From the NCBI RefSeq assembly GCF_003855255.1, contig NZ_CP034072.1, positions 1,054,001 to 1,118,000 on the forward strand: 64,000 nucleotides of DNA. The letters run 5' to 3'. The stretch's first letter is position 1. Each line of letters begins with the position of its first letter. Positions 13,685 through 25,995 of this stretch are shown one piece after another. The position numbers were made by a program, and so were the translations under genes. This DNA is from Mycolicibacterium nivoides. GTDB taxonomy: Bacteria; Actinomycetota; Actinomycetes; Mycobacteriales; Mycobacteriaceae. The notes under the pieces were generated by a model. It was not told where the DNA came from, made no database searches, and was given only the letters and a program-made list of their open reading frames with translations.

Positions 13685-13703
13685 AACGTCAATATAAGAC
13701 GTT
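13685..13703. promoter_or_regulatory. inverted repeat in front of the small HTH gene
   Basis: AACGTC-N7-GACGTT is a perfect 6-bp inverted repeat with an AT-only spacer (AATATAA apart from nothing else), 79 bp before ATG 13782 and 34 bp after the ABC-F stop. The TATAAG inside it could serve as a -10 element. It may be an operator for the HTH protein that follows or a weak terminator of the ABC-F gene; no T-run follows it, so an operator is more likely. Confidence 0.35.
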
Positions 13704-13781
13704 GGACAAATCGGCCCCTCGGTGTGTGGGTGGTTTCTACTGTGGGTATGCGGTCGGGACATCACAAGCGGGGAGATGTCG

Positions 13782-13979
13782 ATGAGGGATACGAACAAGA
13801 ATCGCGGCGAACTGCTGGAAGAGCTTCGCAAGGCATACGAAGGGGGTGCCAGTATCCGCACGCTCGTGGCCAATACGGGACGTTCCTACGGCTCGATTCA
13901 CAGCTTGCTGCGGGAGTCGGGAACGACGATGCGCAGCCGCGGCGGCCCCAATCACCGCACCCGGTCCAGGGCGTACTGA
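13782..13979 (+). CDS. small helix-turn-helix protein (Rv1473A-like)
   Basis: 65 residues from ATG 13782, which has a GGGGAG ribosome binding site 7 bp upstream; ATG 13776 is too close to that site. The centre reads LRKAYEGGASIRTLVANTG then RSYGSIHSLLRESG, a helix-turn-helix of the resolvase/MerR-like kind, and the C-terminal tail is basic (RSRGGPNHRTRSRAY). It is probably a DNA-binding regulator. It corresponds by position to Rv1473A and ends 27 bp from the converging tetR gene. Confidence 0.8.
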   Translation: MRDTNKNRGELLEELRKAYEGGASIRTLVANTGRSYGSIHSLLRESGTTMRSRGGPNHRTRSRAY

Positions 13980-14006
13980 GCAACCGCCTGTGCGGTAGCC
14001 CCGGAT

Positions 14007-14585
14007 TCAGTTGTCCGCAGGCGTCTGCTGCCGCACGCTGGCCTCGACCAGGTCCAGCACCGCGGTGAGGTTCTTCGGGTCCTCGCCGGAGGCGATTCGG
14101 GCTACCAGGCCGTCGAGAACCAGATCCAGATAGATGTGCAGGACCGCACTGGGCACGTCGTCACGCAGCCGCCCGGCCTGCTTCTGGCGGCGCAGGCGCG
14201 CGGTGATCGCGGCGTCCAGTTCGGCCGAGCGTTCCGCCCAACCTTGGTGAAACGCCGGATCGTTGCGCAACTTACGGGCGATTTCCAGCCGCGTGGCCAG
14301 CCAGTCGAACTGCTCGGGTGCGGCAAGCATGTTCCGCATCACCTGGATCAGGCCTTCGCGGGCGGCCACTTCGGCCATCCGCTCGGCGTCCTCCCGGGCC
14401 AGTTCGAAGAACAAGGTGTCCTTGTCCTTGAAGTGATGAAAGATTGCGCCGCGCGACAGCCCGATGGTTTCTTCGAGCCGTCGCACGGTCGCACTCTCAT
14501 ATCCGTACTGACCGAAGCAGCGCCGGGCGCCGTCGAGAATCTGACGACGCCGGGCGGCAAGATGATCGTCCGTCACCCTGGGCAC
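14007..14585 (-). CDS. TetR-family transcriptional regulator (aconitase-linked)
   Basis: 192 residues. The N-terminal TetR DNA-binding domain is clear: RRQILDGARRCFGQYGYE, then the helix-turn-helix ETIGLSRGAIFHHFKDKDTLF at about 40-60. The C-terminal ligand domain is helical and ends with DLVEASVRQQTPADN. It lies 67 bp downstream of acn on the same strand, so it is probably co-transcribed with aconitase, matching Rv1474c-Rv1475c. In Corynebacterium the adjacent TetR protein AcnR represses acn; the same role here is inferred from this pairing. Confidence 0.9.
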   Translation of the reverse strand: MPRVTDDHLAARRRQILDGARRCFGQYGYESATVRRLEETIGLSRGAIFHHFKDKDTLFFELAREDAERMAEVAAREGLIQVMRNMLAAPEQFDWLATRLEIARKLRNDPAFHQGWAERSAELDAAITARLRRQKQAGRLRDDVPSAVLHIYLDLVLDGLVARIASGEDPKNLTAVLDLVEASVRQQTPADN

Positions 14586-14652
14586 TGGAGAACTCCTCGC
14601 CCAAGCGCGGCTCGGCGCCGCGCCTGTGCTGCTTCGGTTGTCGGATTCAGGA

Positions 14653-17758
<3,106 letters not shown>

Positions 17759-18343
17759 GTGACCGGACCCCATGTCATCCCGTTCCTGCCGGCCTACATC
17801 CCGGTCGAGGTGTGTGACACAGTCGGGATGGATCCTGCGCAACCCGACGGGGTGGCCAAGTGCATGGCGGCCGTGCAGGCCGACGTTCGCGATGACGGGG
17901 TCAGCGCACCGGACGCCGATGTAGAGGCCCTGCGCCAGGTGGTCAGCGACGCGCGTCAGGGCGGGGTCGACCTCAAGATCGTGGTGCTGCCGCAGAACCC
18001 CGGCATCGATACGCCGCTGCGTGACATCGCCTCGGAGGTCGGGGAGGCCAATCCGGGTGCGACCGTGCTCGCACTGAGTCCGTCCTTCGCCGGTACGTAC
18101 AGCCCGACTGTCGACCGGGTGACTTTGGAAGCCGGACAGGATGTGGCCAAGACCGGTAATCCGGTGTTGTCGGCAAAGAATTTCGTCGGGGAGATTTCGA
18201 CCCCCGACTTTCCCTGGACCGCACTCACGATCGTGCTGACGCTCGGAGTTGCCGCGGCGGCCGCACTGACTCGTGCTCTGCAGGTGCGCAGCAAACGATT
18301 GGCCGGGTCAGAGGCCTCGAGCGCCCCTTCGACGGAGGCCTGA
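17759..18343 (+). CDS. Rv1476-like membrane protein
   Basis: 194 residues from GTG 17759; the in-frame ATG-less extension upstream reads through promoter DNA and is rejected. The N-terminal 150 residues form a soluble domain (FLPAYIPVEVCDTVGMDPAQ, then VDLKIVVLPQNPG and ATVLALSPSFAGTYSP) and one hydrophobic helix (LTIVLTLGVAAAAALTRAL) near residue 170 is followed by a short basic and Ser-rich tail. The layout suggests a single-pass protein. It sits directly before ripA as in M. tuberculosis (Rv1476 then Rv1477), but its function is unknown to me. Confidence 0.82.
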   Translation: MTGPHVIPFLPAYIPVEVCDTVGMDPAQPDGVAKCMAAVQADVRDDGVSAPDADVEALRQVVSDARQGGVDLKIVVLPQNPGIDTPLRDIASEVGEANPGATVLALSPSFAGTYSPTVDRVTLEAGQDVAKTGNPVLSAKNFVGEISTPDFPWTALTIVLTLGVAAAAALTRALQVRSKRLAGSEASSAPSTEA

Positions 18344-18566
18344 AAAACCCGTCGAACATTAGTTCGGAATATCTCCGAATATCACTAATAGGTCACACTA
18401 TTCGCAATTACATTCCTGTAATTCGTGACTAAAGTTTCTTTGGCTTCAGATGTGACGTACGGTGCAATCGGTACCCATTGTTGCAGTTGTGCTTCATGTG
18501 ACTTCTGTGCAAAGGCCCCGAGCAAACGCCGTACAACGGCGTTGAGCCATAGGAGACTTGAGTCGA
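18344..18566 (+). promoter_or_regulatory. ripA upstream regulatory region
   Basis: A 223-bp AT-richer leader with no gene. It contains the dyad TTCGGA-N5-TCCGAA (18363-18379), flanked by outer arms ATTAG (18358-18362) and CTAAT (18385-18389). A GTCACA hexamer lies at 18392-18397, with its inverse TGTGAC at 18451-18456. The response regulator MtrA is known to control ripA in mycobacteria and prefers GTCACA-like repeats, so these hexamers are candidate MtrA sites; the central dyad is unexplained. Confidence 0.4.
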
Positions 18567-20012
18567 ATGAGACGCACCGTCGGCGTCCCGCGCACGCGAG
18601 GAACAGTTGGGGCATCTGCACCCTGGCTGGTCGGCCGTTTCTGGGCTGTGCCGGTGACCGTCGCGATGCTGTTGGCCACGGCGATGTCGGGCGGTGTCCC
18701 GGCCGCGGCTGATCCCGGGGCGCCCGATCAGGTGGCAACGCTCGTCGCCGCGGTGGCCAACGCCGATCAGAAGCTGCAGGAGTTGGGCGCTGCCATCCAG
18801 ACCCAGCAGGAAGCCGTCAACAAGGCCATCGTCGACGTGCAGGACGCCCGCGACGCGGCAGCGACGGCACAGCAGGAGGTCGACGCCAGCCAGCAGGGGA
18901 TCGCCGACGCCAATGCCGCCATCGCCGCGGCGCAGAAGAGGTTCGACACCTTCGCCGCGGCCACCTACGTCAACGGCCCGTCGAGCTCGTATCTGACCGC
19001 GTCGGACCCCGCTGACATCGCGCGCACCGCGGCGACCGGTCAGACCCTTGCGGCCAGCACGGACAAGGTGATCGCCGATCTGCAGCGCGCCCGCACCGAG
19101 CAGGTGAACCGCGAGTCGGCCGCCCGGCTGGCCAAGCAGAACGCCGACCAGGCCACGGTCAATGCCCAGACCAGTCAGGACTCCGCGGTCGCAGCACTGC
19201 AGCAGGCGCAGCAGACGTTCAGTGCCCAGCAGGGTGAGTTACAGCGGTTGACCGCCGAACGGGCAACGGCGGCAGCCCAACTCGCTCAGGTGCACAAGGC
19301 GTCGGCGCCGATCGCCGCCGCGCCGGCGCAGGGAGCGGCACCGCAGGTCGCGGCGGGGGACTGGGATCGGGCTCCGGGTGCACCGGCTCAAGCGGGCCAG
19401 AAGTGGGACGGCGAGTGGGATCCCACGCTGCCGGCGATTCCCAGTGCGTTCGTCAGCGGTGACCCGATCGCGATCATCAACACCGTTCTGGGGATCTCGT
19501 CGACCTCGGCTCAGGTCACCCAGAACATGGGCCGCAGCTTCCTGCAGAAGCTGGGCATCCTGCCCACGCCGACGGGCTACACCAACGGGGCGATCCCGCG
19601 GGTGTACGGAAGGCAGGCGTCTGAATACGTCATCCAGCGGGCCGGCTCCCAGATGGGGGTTCCGTACTCCTGGGGCGGCGGCAACGCGGCCGGTGCCAGC
19701 CGAGGCATCGATTCGGGTGCCAACACGGTCGGGTTCGACTGTTCGGGTCTGATCCTCTACGCATTCGCCGGTGTCGGCATCAAGCTGCCGCACTACTCGG
19801 GCTCGCAGTACAACGCCGGTCGCAAGATCCCGTCCTCGCAGATGCGGCGCGGTGACGTGATCTTCTACGGCCCCGGCGGCAGCCAGCACGTGACGCTCTA
19901 CCTCGGTAACGGCCAGATGCTCGAAGCGCCCTACACGGGTTCGCACGTCAAGATCTCGCCGGTCCGGACCAGCGGGATGACCCCGTACGTCGTCCGCTAC
20001 ATCGAATACTGA
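18567..20012 (+). CDS. ripA: RipA, secreted NlpC/P60 peptidoglycan endopeptidase
   Basis: 481 residues from ATG 18567, with AGGAG 11 bp upstream; TTG 18558 is too close to that site. A signal peptide (hydrophobic VTVAMLLATAMSGG, cleavage near PAAADPG) is followed by a long coiled coil of about 220 residues rich in Ala and Gln, a Pro/Ala linker, and the NlpC/P60 domain. Catalytic residues are C392 (GFDCSGL), H441 (SQHVTLYLG) and E453. The enzyme cuts the D-Glu to mDAP bond in septal peptidoglycan and is needed for daughter-cell separation; the coiled coil holds the zymogen inactive. ripB follows 10 bp downstream. Confidence 0.97.
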   Translation: MRRTVGVPRTRGTVGASAPWLVGRFWAVPVTVAMLLATAMSGGVPAAADPGAPDQVATLVAAVANADQKLQELGAAIQTQQEAVNKAIVDVQDARDAAATAQQEVDASQQGIADANAAIAAAQKRFDTFAAATYVNGPSSSYLTASDPADIARTAATGQTLAASTDKVIADLQRARTEQVNRESAARLAKQNADQATVNAQTSQDSAVAALQQAQQTFSAQQGELQRLTAERATAAAQLAQVHKASAPIAAAPAQGAAPQVAAGDWDRAPGAPAQAGQKWDGEWDPTLPAIPSAFVSGDPIAIINTVLGISSTSAQVTQNMGRSFLQKLGILPTPTGYTNGAIPRVYGRQASEYVIQRAGSQMGVPYSWGGGNAAGASRGIDSGANTVGFDCSGLILYAFAGVGIKLPHYSGSQYNAGRKIPSSQMRRGDVIFYGPGGSQHVTLYLGNGQMLEAPYTGSHVKISPVRTSGMTPYVVRYIEY

Positions 20013-20022
20013 TGGGAATACC

Positions 20023-20718
20023 TTGCGCTCCTTCGTCTTACGTTGCCTGATACTGATCGCCGCAACTGCGTTCGCGGCGATCAGTATGGTGGCGCCGGCC
20101 GGTGCCGCGCCTGACGACGGACAGTGGGATCCCACTCTTCCGAAGCTCGTCAGTTCCGGGGCGCCCGGCGACCCGGTCGCCATCGCCAATGCGTCGTTCC
20201 AGGTCAGTCAACTCGCGCTGCAGACCACGCAGAACCTCGGCCAGCAGTTCCTGCAGACCATCGGACTGGCCCCGAAGCAGGCGGCCTCGACATTCCCCGG
20301 CGGCCGGGTCCGCGGCCCGCAGGCCATCGAGTACGCGATCCGGCGCGGAGGTACCCAGATGGGCGTGCCCTACTCGTGGGGCGGTGGCACGCTGACCGGT
20401 CCCGGCCCCGGTGTGGACTACGACGCCGGAAAGATGGGCTTCGACTGTTCCGGCCTGACTCGTTACGCCTTCGCCGGTGTGGGTGTGCAGATTCCGAAGT
20501 ACTCGGGTGACCAGTACAACACCGGCCGCAAGGTGCCGGTGGCCCAGGCAAAGCGCGGTGATCTCCTGTTCTGGGGCCCCGGCGGTAGCCAGCACGTGGC
20601 GATGTACCTCGGCGGCGGGAAGATGCTGGAGGCGTCGGGCAGCGCGGAAAAAGTCACCGTGAGCCCGGTCCGCACCGCGGGCATCCAGCCCTATGCGGCC
20701 CGCATCATCGAATCCTGA
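20023..20718 (+). CDS. ripB: RipB, secreted NlpC/P60 peptidoglycan endopeptidase
   Basis: 231 residues from TTG 20023, 10 bp after ripA. A signal peptide (LRCLILIAATAFAAISMV, cleavage near AGAAPDD) is followed almost directly by the catalytic domain, with C142 in GFDCSGLTRYAF and H191 in SQHVAMYLGGG. It lacks the coiled coil of RipA, so it is not expected to be auto-inhibited in the same way. The catalytic domains of RipA and RipB are very similar, including the WDPTLP stretch before them, so they arose by duplication. Confidence 0.95.
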   Translation: MRSFVLRCLILIAATAFAAISMVAPAGAAPDDGQWDPTLPKLVSSGAPGDPVAIANASFQVSQLALQTTQNLGQQFLQTIGLAPKQAASTFPGGRVRGPQAIEYAIRRGGTQMGVPYSWGGGTLTGPGPGVDYDAGKMGFDCSGLTRYAFAGVGVQIPKYSGDQYNTGRKVPVAQAKRGDLLFWGPGGSQHVAMYLGGGKMLEASGSAEKVTVSPVRTAGIQPYAARIIES

Positions 20719-20773
20719 GGGGAACCTGAAGTCTTCCGGGCAGCGTCGACGGATCTGGAAGTGCCTGGAATAG

Positions 20774-20803
20774 TTGACGACGGGCACCCGATTGCCCGAT
20801 AGA
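20774..20803 (+). promoter_or_regulatory. probable promoter of the moxR1 operon
   Basis: TTGACG at 20774-20779 and GATAGA at 20798-20803 are separated by 18 bp, 51 bp before the moxR1 ATG. The -35 is close to consensus and the -10 moderate. It lies in the 136-bp gap after ripB. Confidence 0.45.
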
Positions 20804-20854
20804 ACAAGTTTGCAAGACGAGCGTTTTGTAGTCGAACACCGTGGGAGGAAGTTG

Positions 20855-22018
20855 ATGACGTCACCGAGTGGACCGCCGCAGGGCGCCGGAGGTTATCCCG
20901 GTTCGAGCCCGGCGCCGGGCTTTCCGCCCGGGTCGACCGGCTCCCAGCCCGGGCCGGCTGCCCCGCAGGCCCCGACCAACGGCAGCCTGCAGGCCGAGGT
21001 GCACACCCTGGAACGTGCCATCTTCGAGGTCAAGCGGATCATCGTCGGCCAGGACCAGCTCGTCGAGCGGATGCTCGTGGGGTTGCTCGCCAAGGGTCAC
21101 GTCCTGCTCGAAGGTGTGCCCGGTGTGGCCAAGACCCTCGCGGTCGAGACGTTTGCCAAGGTCGTCGGCGGCACCTTCGCGCGCATCCAGTTCACCCCTG
21201 ACCTGGTGCCCACCGACATCATCGGTACCCGCATCTACCGGCAGGGCAAAGAAGACTTCGACATCGAGCTCGGCCCGGTGGTGGTCAACTTCCTGCTCGC
21301 CGACGAGATCAACCGTGCGCCGGCCAAGGTGCAGTCCGCGCTCCTCGAGGTGATGGCCGAGCGCAAGATCTCCATCGGCGGCAAGACCTTCCCGCTGCCC
21401 AGCCCGTTCCTGGTGATGGCGACTCAGAACCCGATCGAGCAGGAAGGCGTCTACGCGCTGCCGGAAGCCCAGCGTGACCGCTTCCTTTTCAAGCTCAACG
21501 TCGACTACCCGACGCCGGAGGAGGAGCGCGAGATCATCTACCGGATGGGCGTCAAGCCCCCGGAGCCCAAGCAGATCCTGAACACCGGCGACCTGCTGCG
21601 GCTGCAGGAACTCGCGGCCAACACCTTCGTGCACCACGCGCTGGTGGACTACGTGGTGCGGATCGTCACCGCGACGCGGGAGCCCGAGAAGTTCGGCATG
21701 CCCGATGCGAAGGCGTGGATCGCCTACGGTGCCTCCCCGCGTGCCTCGCTCGGCATCATCTCGGCGGCCCGTGCGCTGGCTTTGGTACGCGGCCGTGACT
21801 ACGTCATCCCCCAGGATGTCGTCGAGGTGATCCCCGATGTGCTGCGCCACCGCCTCGTGCTGACCTACGACGCGCTGGCCGACGAGGTCTCGGCTGAGAC
21901 CGTGGTCAACCGAATCCTGCAGACGGTTGCCCTGCCGCAGGTGAATGCGCTTCCGCAGCAAGGGCATTCGGTTCCGCCAGCCGTACCTGCCGCGGCCGGC
22001 GCGGCGGGTGGTCGGTGA
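20855..22018 (+). CDS. moxR1: MoxR family AAA+ ATPase MoxR1
   Basis: 387 residues from ATG 20855 with GGGAGGAAG ahead. A Pro/Gly-rich N-terminal tail of about 45 residues precedes the ATPase core. Walker A is GVPGVAKTLAVE near 90, Walker B LLADEINRAP near 150, sensor region ATQNPIEQEGVYALPEAQRD. MoxR ATPases act as chaperones that load metal ions or remodel partner proteins with VWA domains. The operon moxR1-DUF58-VWA is the standard arrangement, and its place behind ripAB suggests envelope work. The stop overlaps the next start (GTGA). Confidence 0.95.
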   Translation: MTSPSGPPQGAGGYPGSSPAPGFPPGSTGSQPGPAAPQAPTNGSLQAEVHTLERAIFEVKRIIVGQDQLVERMLVGLLAKGHVLLEGVPGVAKTLAVETFAKVVGGTFARIQFTPDLVPTDIIGTRIYRQGKEDFDIELGPVVVNFLLADEINRAPAKVQSALLEVMAERKISIGGKTFPLPSPFLVMATQNPIEQEGVYALPEAQRDRFLFKLNVDYPTPEEEREIIYRMGVKPPEPKQILNTGDLLRLQELAANTFVHHALVDYVVRIVTATREPEKFGMPDAKAWIAYGASPRASLGIISAARALALVRGRDYVIPQDVVEVIPDVLRHRLVLTYDALADEVSAETVVNRILQTVALPQVNALPQQGHSVPPAVPAAAGAAGGR

Positions 22019-22959
22019 CCAGTTCCCGACGCACCGTCGACCTGCCGTCTCTGAAGCGCGGGGAGATTCGGGACCCCGCATTGACGGCGGCGTTGCGCAA
22101 GCTTGAGCTGACGGTGCGGCGCAAGCTCGACGGAGTTCTGCACGGCGACCACCTCGGTCTGATCCCGGGTCCGGGATCAGAGCCGGGGGACTCGCGGATC
22201 TACCAGCCCGGCGACGACGTGCGCCGGATGGACTGGTCGGTGACGGCGCGGACGCAGACGCCCCACGTGCGACAGATGATCGCCGACCGCGAACTGGAGA
22301 CCTGGCTGGTCGTCGACATGTCGGCCAGCCTGGACTTCGGTACCGCCGGTTGCGAGAAGCGTGATCTGGCTGTGGCGGCCGCGGCTGCGATCGCGTTCCT
22401 CAACAGCGGTGGCGGCAACCGGATCGGCGCGATCATCGCCAACGGGGACACCGTGCGCCGGGTCCCGGCATTGAGCGGGCGGCTGCACGAGCAGGAGTTG
22501 CTGCGGGCGATCGCGACCACCCCGAAGGCTCCGACCGGGGTGCGGGGCGACCTGGCCGGCGCCATCGACGCGCTCCGTCGTCCCGAGCGCCGCCGCGGCA
22601 TGGCGGTGATCATCAGTGACTTCCTCGGTCCGATCAACTGGATGCGCCCGCTGCGCGCCATCGCCGGGCGCCACGAGGTGCTGGGGATCGAGATCCTCGA
22701 CCCGCGCGATGTCGAGTTGCCTGCTGTCGGCGATGTGGTGCTGCAGGACACCGAGACCGGTGTCACCCGCGAGTTCACCATCGACGAGCAGTTGCGCAGC
22801 GATTTCGAGCGGGCCGCCGCGGCCCATCGCGAGGAAGTGGCCCGCACATTGCGGCGTTGTGATGCACCGCTGCTGAGCCTGCGCACCGACCGGGACTGGA
22901 TCGCCGATGTGGTCCGGTTCGTGGCGAACCGGCGGCGCGGCGCCCTGGCCGGCCGATGA
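22015..22959 (+). CDS. DUF58 protein of the MoxR operon
   Basis: 314 residues, homologue of Rv1480. The DUF58 hallmark GDDVRRMDWSVTARTQTPHV lies near 65-85, and a degenerate VWA-like fold follows (WLVVDMSASLDFG, then AVIISDFLGPINW). There is no signal peptide or membrane helix, so it is cytoplasmic or peripheral. Function is inferred only from its partners: it links the MoxR ATPase to the membrane-bound VWA protein. Its TGA overlaps the ATG of the first 11-codon repeat ORF downstream. Confidence 0.92.
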   Translation: MTSSRRTVDLPSLKRGEIRDPALTAALRKLELTVRRKLDGVLHGDHLGLIPGPGSEPGDSRIYQPGDDVRRMDWSVTARTQTPHVRQMIADRELETWLVVDMSASLDFGTAGCEKRDLAVAAAAAIAFLNSGGGNRIGAIIANGDTVRRVPALSGRLHEQELLRAIATTPKAPTGVRGDLAGAIDALRRPERRRGMAVIISDFLGPINWMRPLRAIAGRHEVLGIEILDPRDVELPAVGDVVLQDTETGVTREFTIDEQLRSDFERAAAAHREEVARTLRRCDAPLLSLRTDRDWIADVVRFVANRRRGALAGR

Positions 22960-23086
22960 GCGCTTGCGCGAAGAGGAGACAGCAGCGATGAGCGCTTGCG
23001 CGAAGAGGAGACAGCAGCGATGAGCGCTTGCGCGAAGAGGAGACAGCAGCGATGAGCGCTTGCGCGAAGAGGAAACGGCACAGATG
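22955..23086 (+). repeat. 32-bp tandem repeat (MIRU-like), three exact copies and one degenerate
   Basis: Copies begin at 22955, 22987, 23019 and 23051. The first three 32-bp units are identical by eye; the fourth keeps the first 22 bp (GATGAGCGCTTGCGCGAAGA then GG) and then diverges. There are no spacers, so it is not CRISPR. Each unit contains an AGGAG-type sequence about 9 bp before the ATG of the next unit. It sits inside an operon between DUF58 and VWA genes, as the known mycobacterial MIRU elements do. Confidence 0.9.
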
Positions 23087-23133
23087 ACTGAAAGCTTGAT
23101 CAGCAATCAACCGAAATGACTTCTAGCACATGA
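22956..23133 (+). other. chain of six overlapping mini-ORFs linking DUF58 to VWA gene
   Basis: Reading from the DUF58 stop, ORFs start at 22956, 22988, 23020, 23052, 23084 and 23116. The first three encode MSACAKRRQQR, the fourth MSACAKRKRHR, the fifth MTESLISNQPK and the sixth MTSST. Every stop overlaps the following ATG as ATGA, and the last overlaps the VWA gene ATG at 23130. This unbroken series suggests re-initiating ribosomes carried from one gene to the next. The Arg/Lys-rich peptides may have no role themselves. Confidence 0.75.
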
Positions 23134-24137
23134 CTTTACCGATTCTCGGTCCGATGAGCCTGACAGGCTTCGCGCACCCGTGGTGGTTCCTGTTCCTCTT
23201 CGTGGTACTGGGCCTGTTGGCGTACTACGTCATCGTGCAGCGCGCGCGGAAGCAGCGGATTCTGCGGTTCGCCAACATGGAGCTGCTCGAAAGTGTGGCG
23301 CCCAAGCAGCCGACCCGGTGGCGGCATCTGCCTGCCGCGCTGTTGGCGGTCTCGCTCGTGCTGCTGACTGTGGCGATGGCCGGCCCCACCCATGATGTGC
23401 GGATTCCGCGAAACCGTGCTGTGGTGATGCTGGTGATCGACGTGTCGCAGTCGATGCGTGCCACCGACGTCGCGCCCAGCCGGTTGGCCGCCGCCCAGGA
23501 AGCCGCCAAGCAGTTCGCCGATCAGCTCACCCCGGGGATCAACCTGGGCCTGATCGCCTACGCAGGCACGGCCACGGTGCTGGTACAGCCGACCACCAAC
23601 CGCGAGGCCACCAAGAACGGCCTGGACAAGCTGCAGTTGGCCGACCGGACCGCAACCGGTGAAGGCATCTTCACGGCGCTGCAGGCGATCGCCACCGTGG
23701 GTGCGGTGATCGGCGGCGGTGACGAGAAGCCGCCCGCGCGCATCGTGCTGATGTCCGACGGCAAGGAGACCGTGCCGTCCAACCCGGACAACCCCAAGGG
23801 TGCCTACACCGCGGCGCGCACCGCCAAGGACCAGGGCGTGCCGATCTCCACGGTGTCCTTCGGTACGCCCTACGGCTACGTCGAGATCAACGATCAGCGC
23901 CAGCCGGTGCCGGTCGACGACGAGATGCTCGGCAAGATCGCCAAGCTGTCCGGCGGAGACGCCTTCACCGCGTCCAGCCTGGAGCAGCTGAAGCAGGTGT
24001 TCACCTCGCTGCAGCAGCAGATCGGCTACGAGACGATCAAGGGCGACGCCAGCCTTGGTTGGCTGCGGCTGGGGGCATTGGTGCTGGCGCTGGCCGGTGT
24101 GGCGGCCCTGTTGATCAACCGCAGACTGCCCGGCTAG
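23130..24137 (+). CDS. membrane-anchored VWA-domain protein of the MoxR operon
   Basis: 335 residues, homologue of Rv1481. Two N-terminal membrane helices ([19 protein letters not shown] and [19 protein letters not shown]) precede a von Willebrand factor A domain with an intact metal site ([11 protein letters not shown] near 100) and later VLMSDGKE. One C-terminal helix ([16 protein letters not shown]) closes the protein. It is probably the membrane-bound client or effector of MoxR1. The ATG at 23130 is supported by an ATGA overlap with the preceding mini-ORF and by similarity of the MTLP..GPM start to homologues. Confidence 0.93.
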   Translation: MTLPILGPMSLTGFAHPWWFLFLFVVLGLLAYYVIVQRARKQRILRFANMELLESVAPKQPTRWRHLPAALLAVSLVLLTVAMAGPTHDVRIPRNRAVVMLVIDVSQSMRATDVAPSRLAAAQEAAKQFADQLTPGINLGLIAYAGTATVLVQPTTNREATKNGLDKLQLADRTATGEGIFTALQAIATVGAVIGGGDEKPPARIVLMSDGKETVPSNPDNPKGAYTAARTAKDQGVPISTVSFGTPYGYVEINDQRQPVPVDDEMLGKIAKLSGGDAFTASSLEQLKQVFTSLQQQIGYETIKGDASLGWLRLGALVLALAGVAALLINRRLPG

Positions 24138-24203
24138 GACGCGATCCGGCCCGCGCGGTCGCCGGTCGTCACGGGTGATGCGATTTTCAGACCGTGCTGG
24201 TGA

Positions 24204-24998
<795 letters not shown>

Positions 24999-25060
24999 CC
25001 CAAAAGCGCTGGACAACACGAACTTTCGCATAACTCTTCACCGAAGTAGGAGTCAGGACA

Positions 25061-25870
25061 ATGGCAGGTTTGCTCGAAGGCAAGCGCATCCTCGTCACGG
25101 GGATCATCACGGACTCGTCGATCGCGTTCCACATCGCCAAGGTGGCCCAGGAGGCCGGCGCTGAGCTGGTGCTCACCGGATTCGACCGGATGAAGCTGAT
25201 CCAGCGCATCGCCGACCGGTTGCCCAAGCCGGCACCGCTGCTCGAGCTCGACGTGCAGAACGAGGAGCACCTGGCAAGCCTGGCCGGACGTATCGGTGAG
25301 GTCATCGGTGAGGGCAACAAGCTCGACGGTGTGGTGCACTCGATCGGCTTCATGCCGCAGACCGGCATGGGCGTCAACCCCTTCTTCGACGCCCCCTACG
25401 AGGACGTCGCCAAGGGCATCCACATCTCTGCGTACTCCTACGCCTCGCTGGCCAAGGCCACGCTGCCGATCATGAACGAAGGCGGCAGCATCGTCGGCAT
25501 GGACTTCGACCCGACCCGCGCGATGCCGGCCTACAACTGGATGACGGTGGCCAAGAGCGCACTCGAGTCGGTCAACCGGTTCGTCGCCCGTGAGGCCGGC
25601 CCGTTCGGTGTCCGCTCCAACCTTGTTGCGGCGGGACCGATCCGGACCCTGGCGATGAGCGCCATCGTCGGCGGCGCACTGGGTGCCGAAGCCGGGGATC
25701 AGATGCGGCTGCTCGAGGAGGGCTGGGATCAGCGTGCGCCGGTCGGCTGGAACATGAAGGACCCGGAGCCGGTGGCCAAGACCGTGTGTGCGTTGCTGTC
25801 GGACTGGCTGCCCGCCACCACCGGCACCATCGTCTACGCCGACGGCGGCGCCAGCACCCAGCTGCTGTGA
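25061..25870 (+). CDS. inhA: InhA, NADH-dependent enoyl-ACP reductase of FAS-II
   Basis: 269 residues, same length and register as M. tuberculosis InhA. The NADH site starts at [15 protein letters not shown]94 in [10 protein letters not shown] is the wild-type serine, and the catalytic pair Y158 and K165 is visible in [12 protein letters not shown]. It performs the last step of each FAS-II cycle and is the target of isoniazid and ethionamide. Ribosome binding site GTAGGAG lies ahead. It follows fabG1 by 62 bp as part of the same operon, and its stop overlaps a short MIRU-like ORF. Confidence 0.97.
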   Translation: MAGLLEGKRILVTGIITDSSIAFHIAKVAQEAGAELVLTGFDRMKLIQRIADRLPKPAPLLELDVQNEEHLASLAGRIGEVIGEGNKLDGVVHSIGFMPQTGMGVNPFFDAPYEDVAKGIHISAYSYASLAKATLPIMNEGGSIVGMDFDPTRAMPAYNWMTVAKSALESVNRFVAREAGPFGVRSNLVAAGPIRTLAMSAIVGGALGAEAGDQMRLLEEGWDQRAPVGWNMKDPEPVAKTVCALLSDWLPATTGTIVYADGGASTQLL

Positions 25871-25902
25871 TGAGCGCCTGCGCGCGGAGCCGACGGCTCT
25901 GA
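25870..25902 (+). other. solo 10-codon ORF resembling the 32-bp repeat unit
   Basis: ATG 25870 overlaps the inhA stop as TGATG and encodes [10 protein letters not shown]. The first 16 bp, GATGAGCGCCTGCGCG, differ from the tandem repeat at 22955 by one base. It therefore looks like a single copy of the same element; no overlapping downstream start follows, as hemH begins 93 bp later. Confidence 0.45.
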
Positions 25903-25995
25903 CTTGTTTTTCGCCGACACCGCGTTCCGGCAGGTGTGCCACTCGCACAAATCCTGTCGGAGTGCGGTTTCGCGGTTGAAAGGAGAGGCACCCAG

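Noticed and set aside
22955..23086. CRISPR array
   Set aside because: The units are contiguous 32-bp copies without spacers and hold coding overlaps; no cas genes are near.
25330..25360. isoniazid-resistance substitution at InhA S94
   Set aside because: Residue 94 is Ser, the wild-type state, by alignment with M. tuberculosis InhA.
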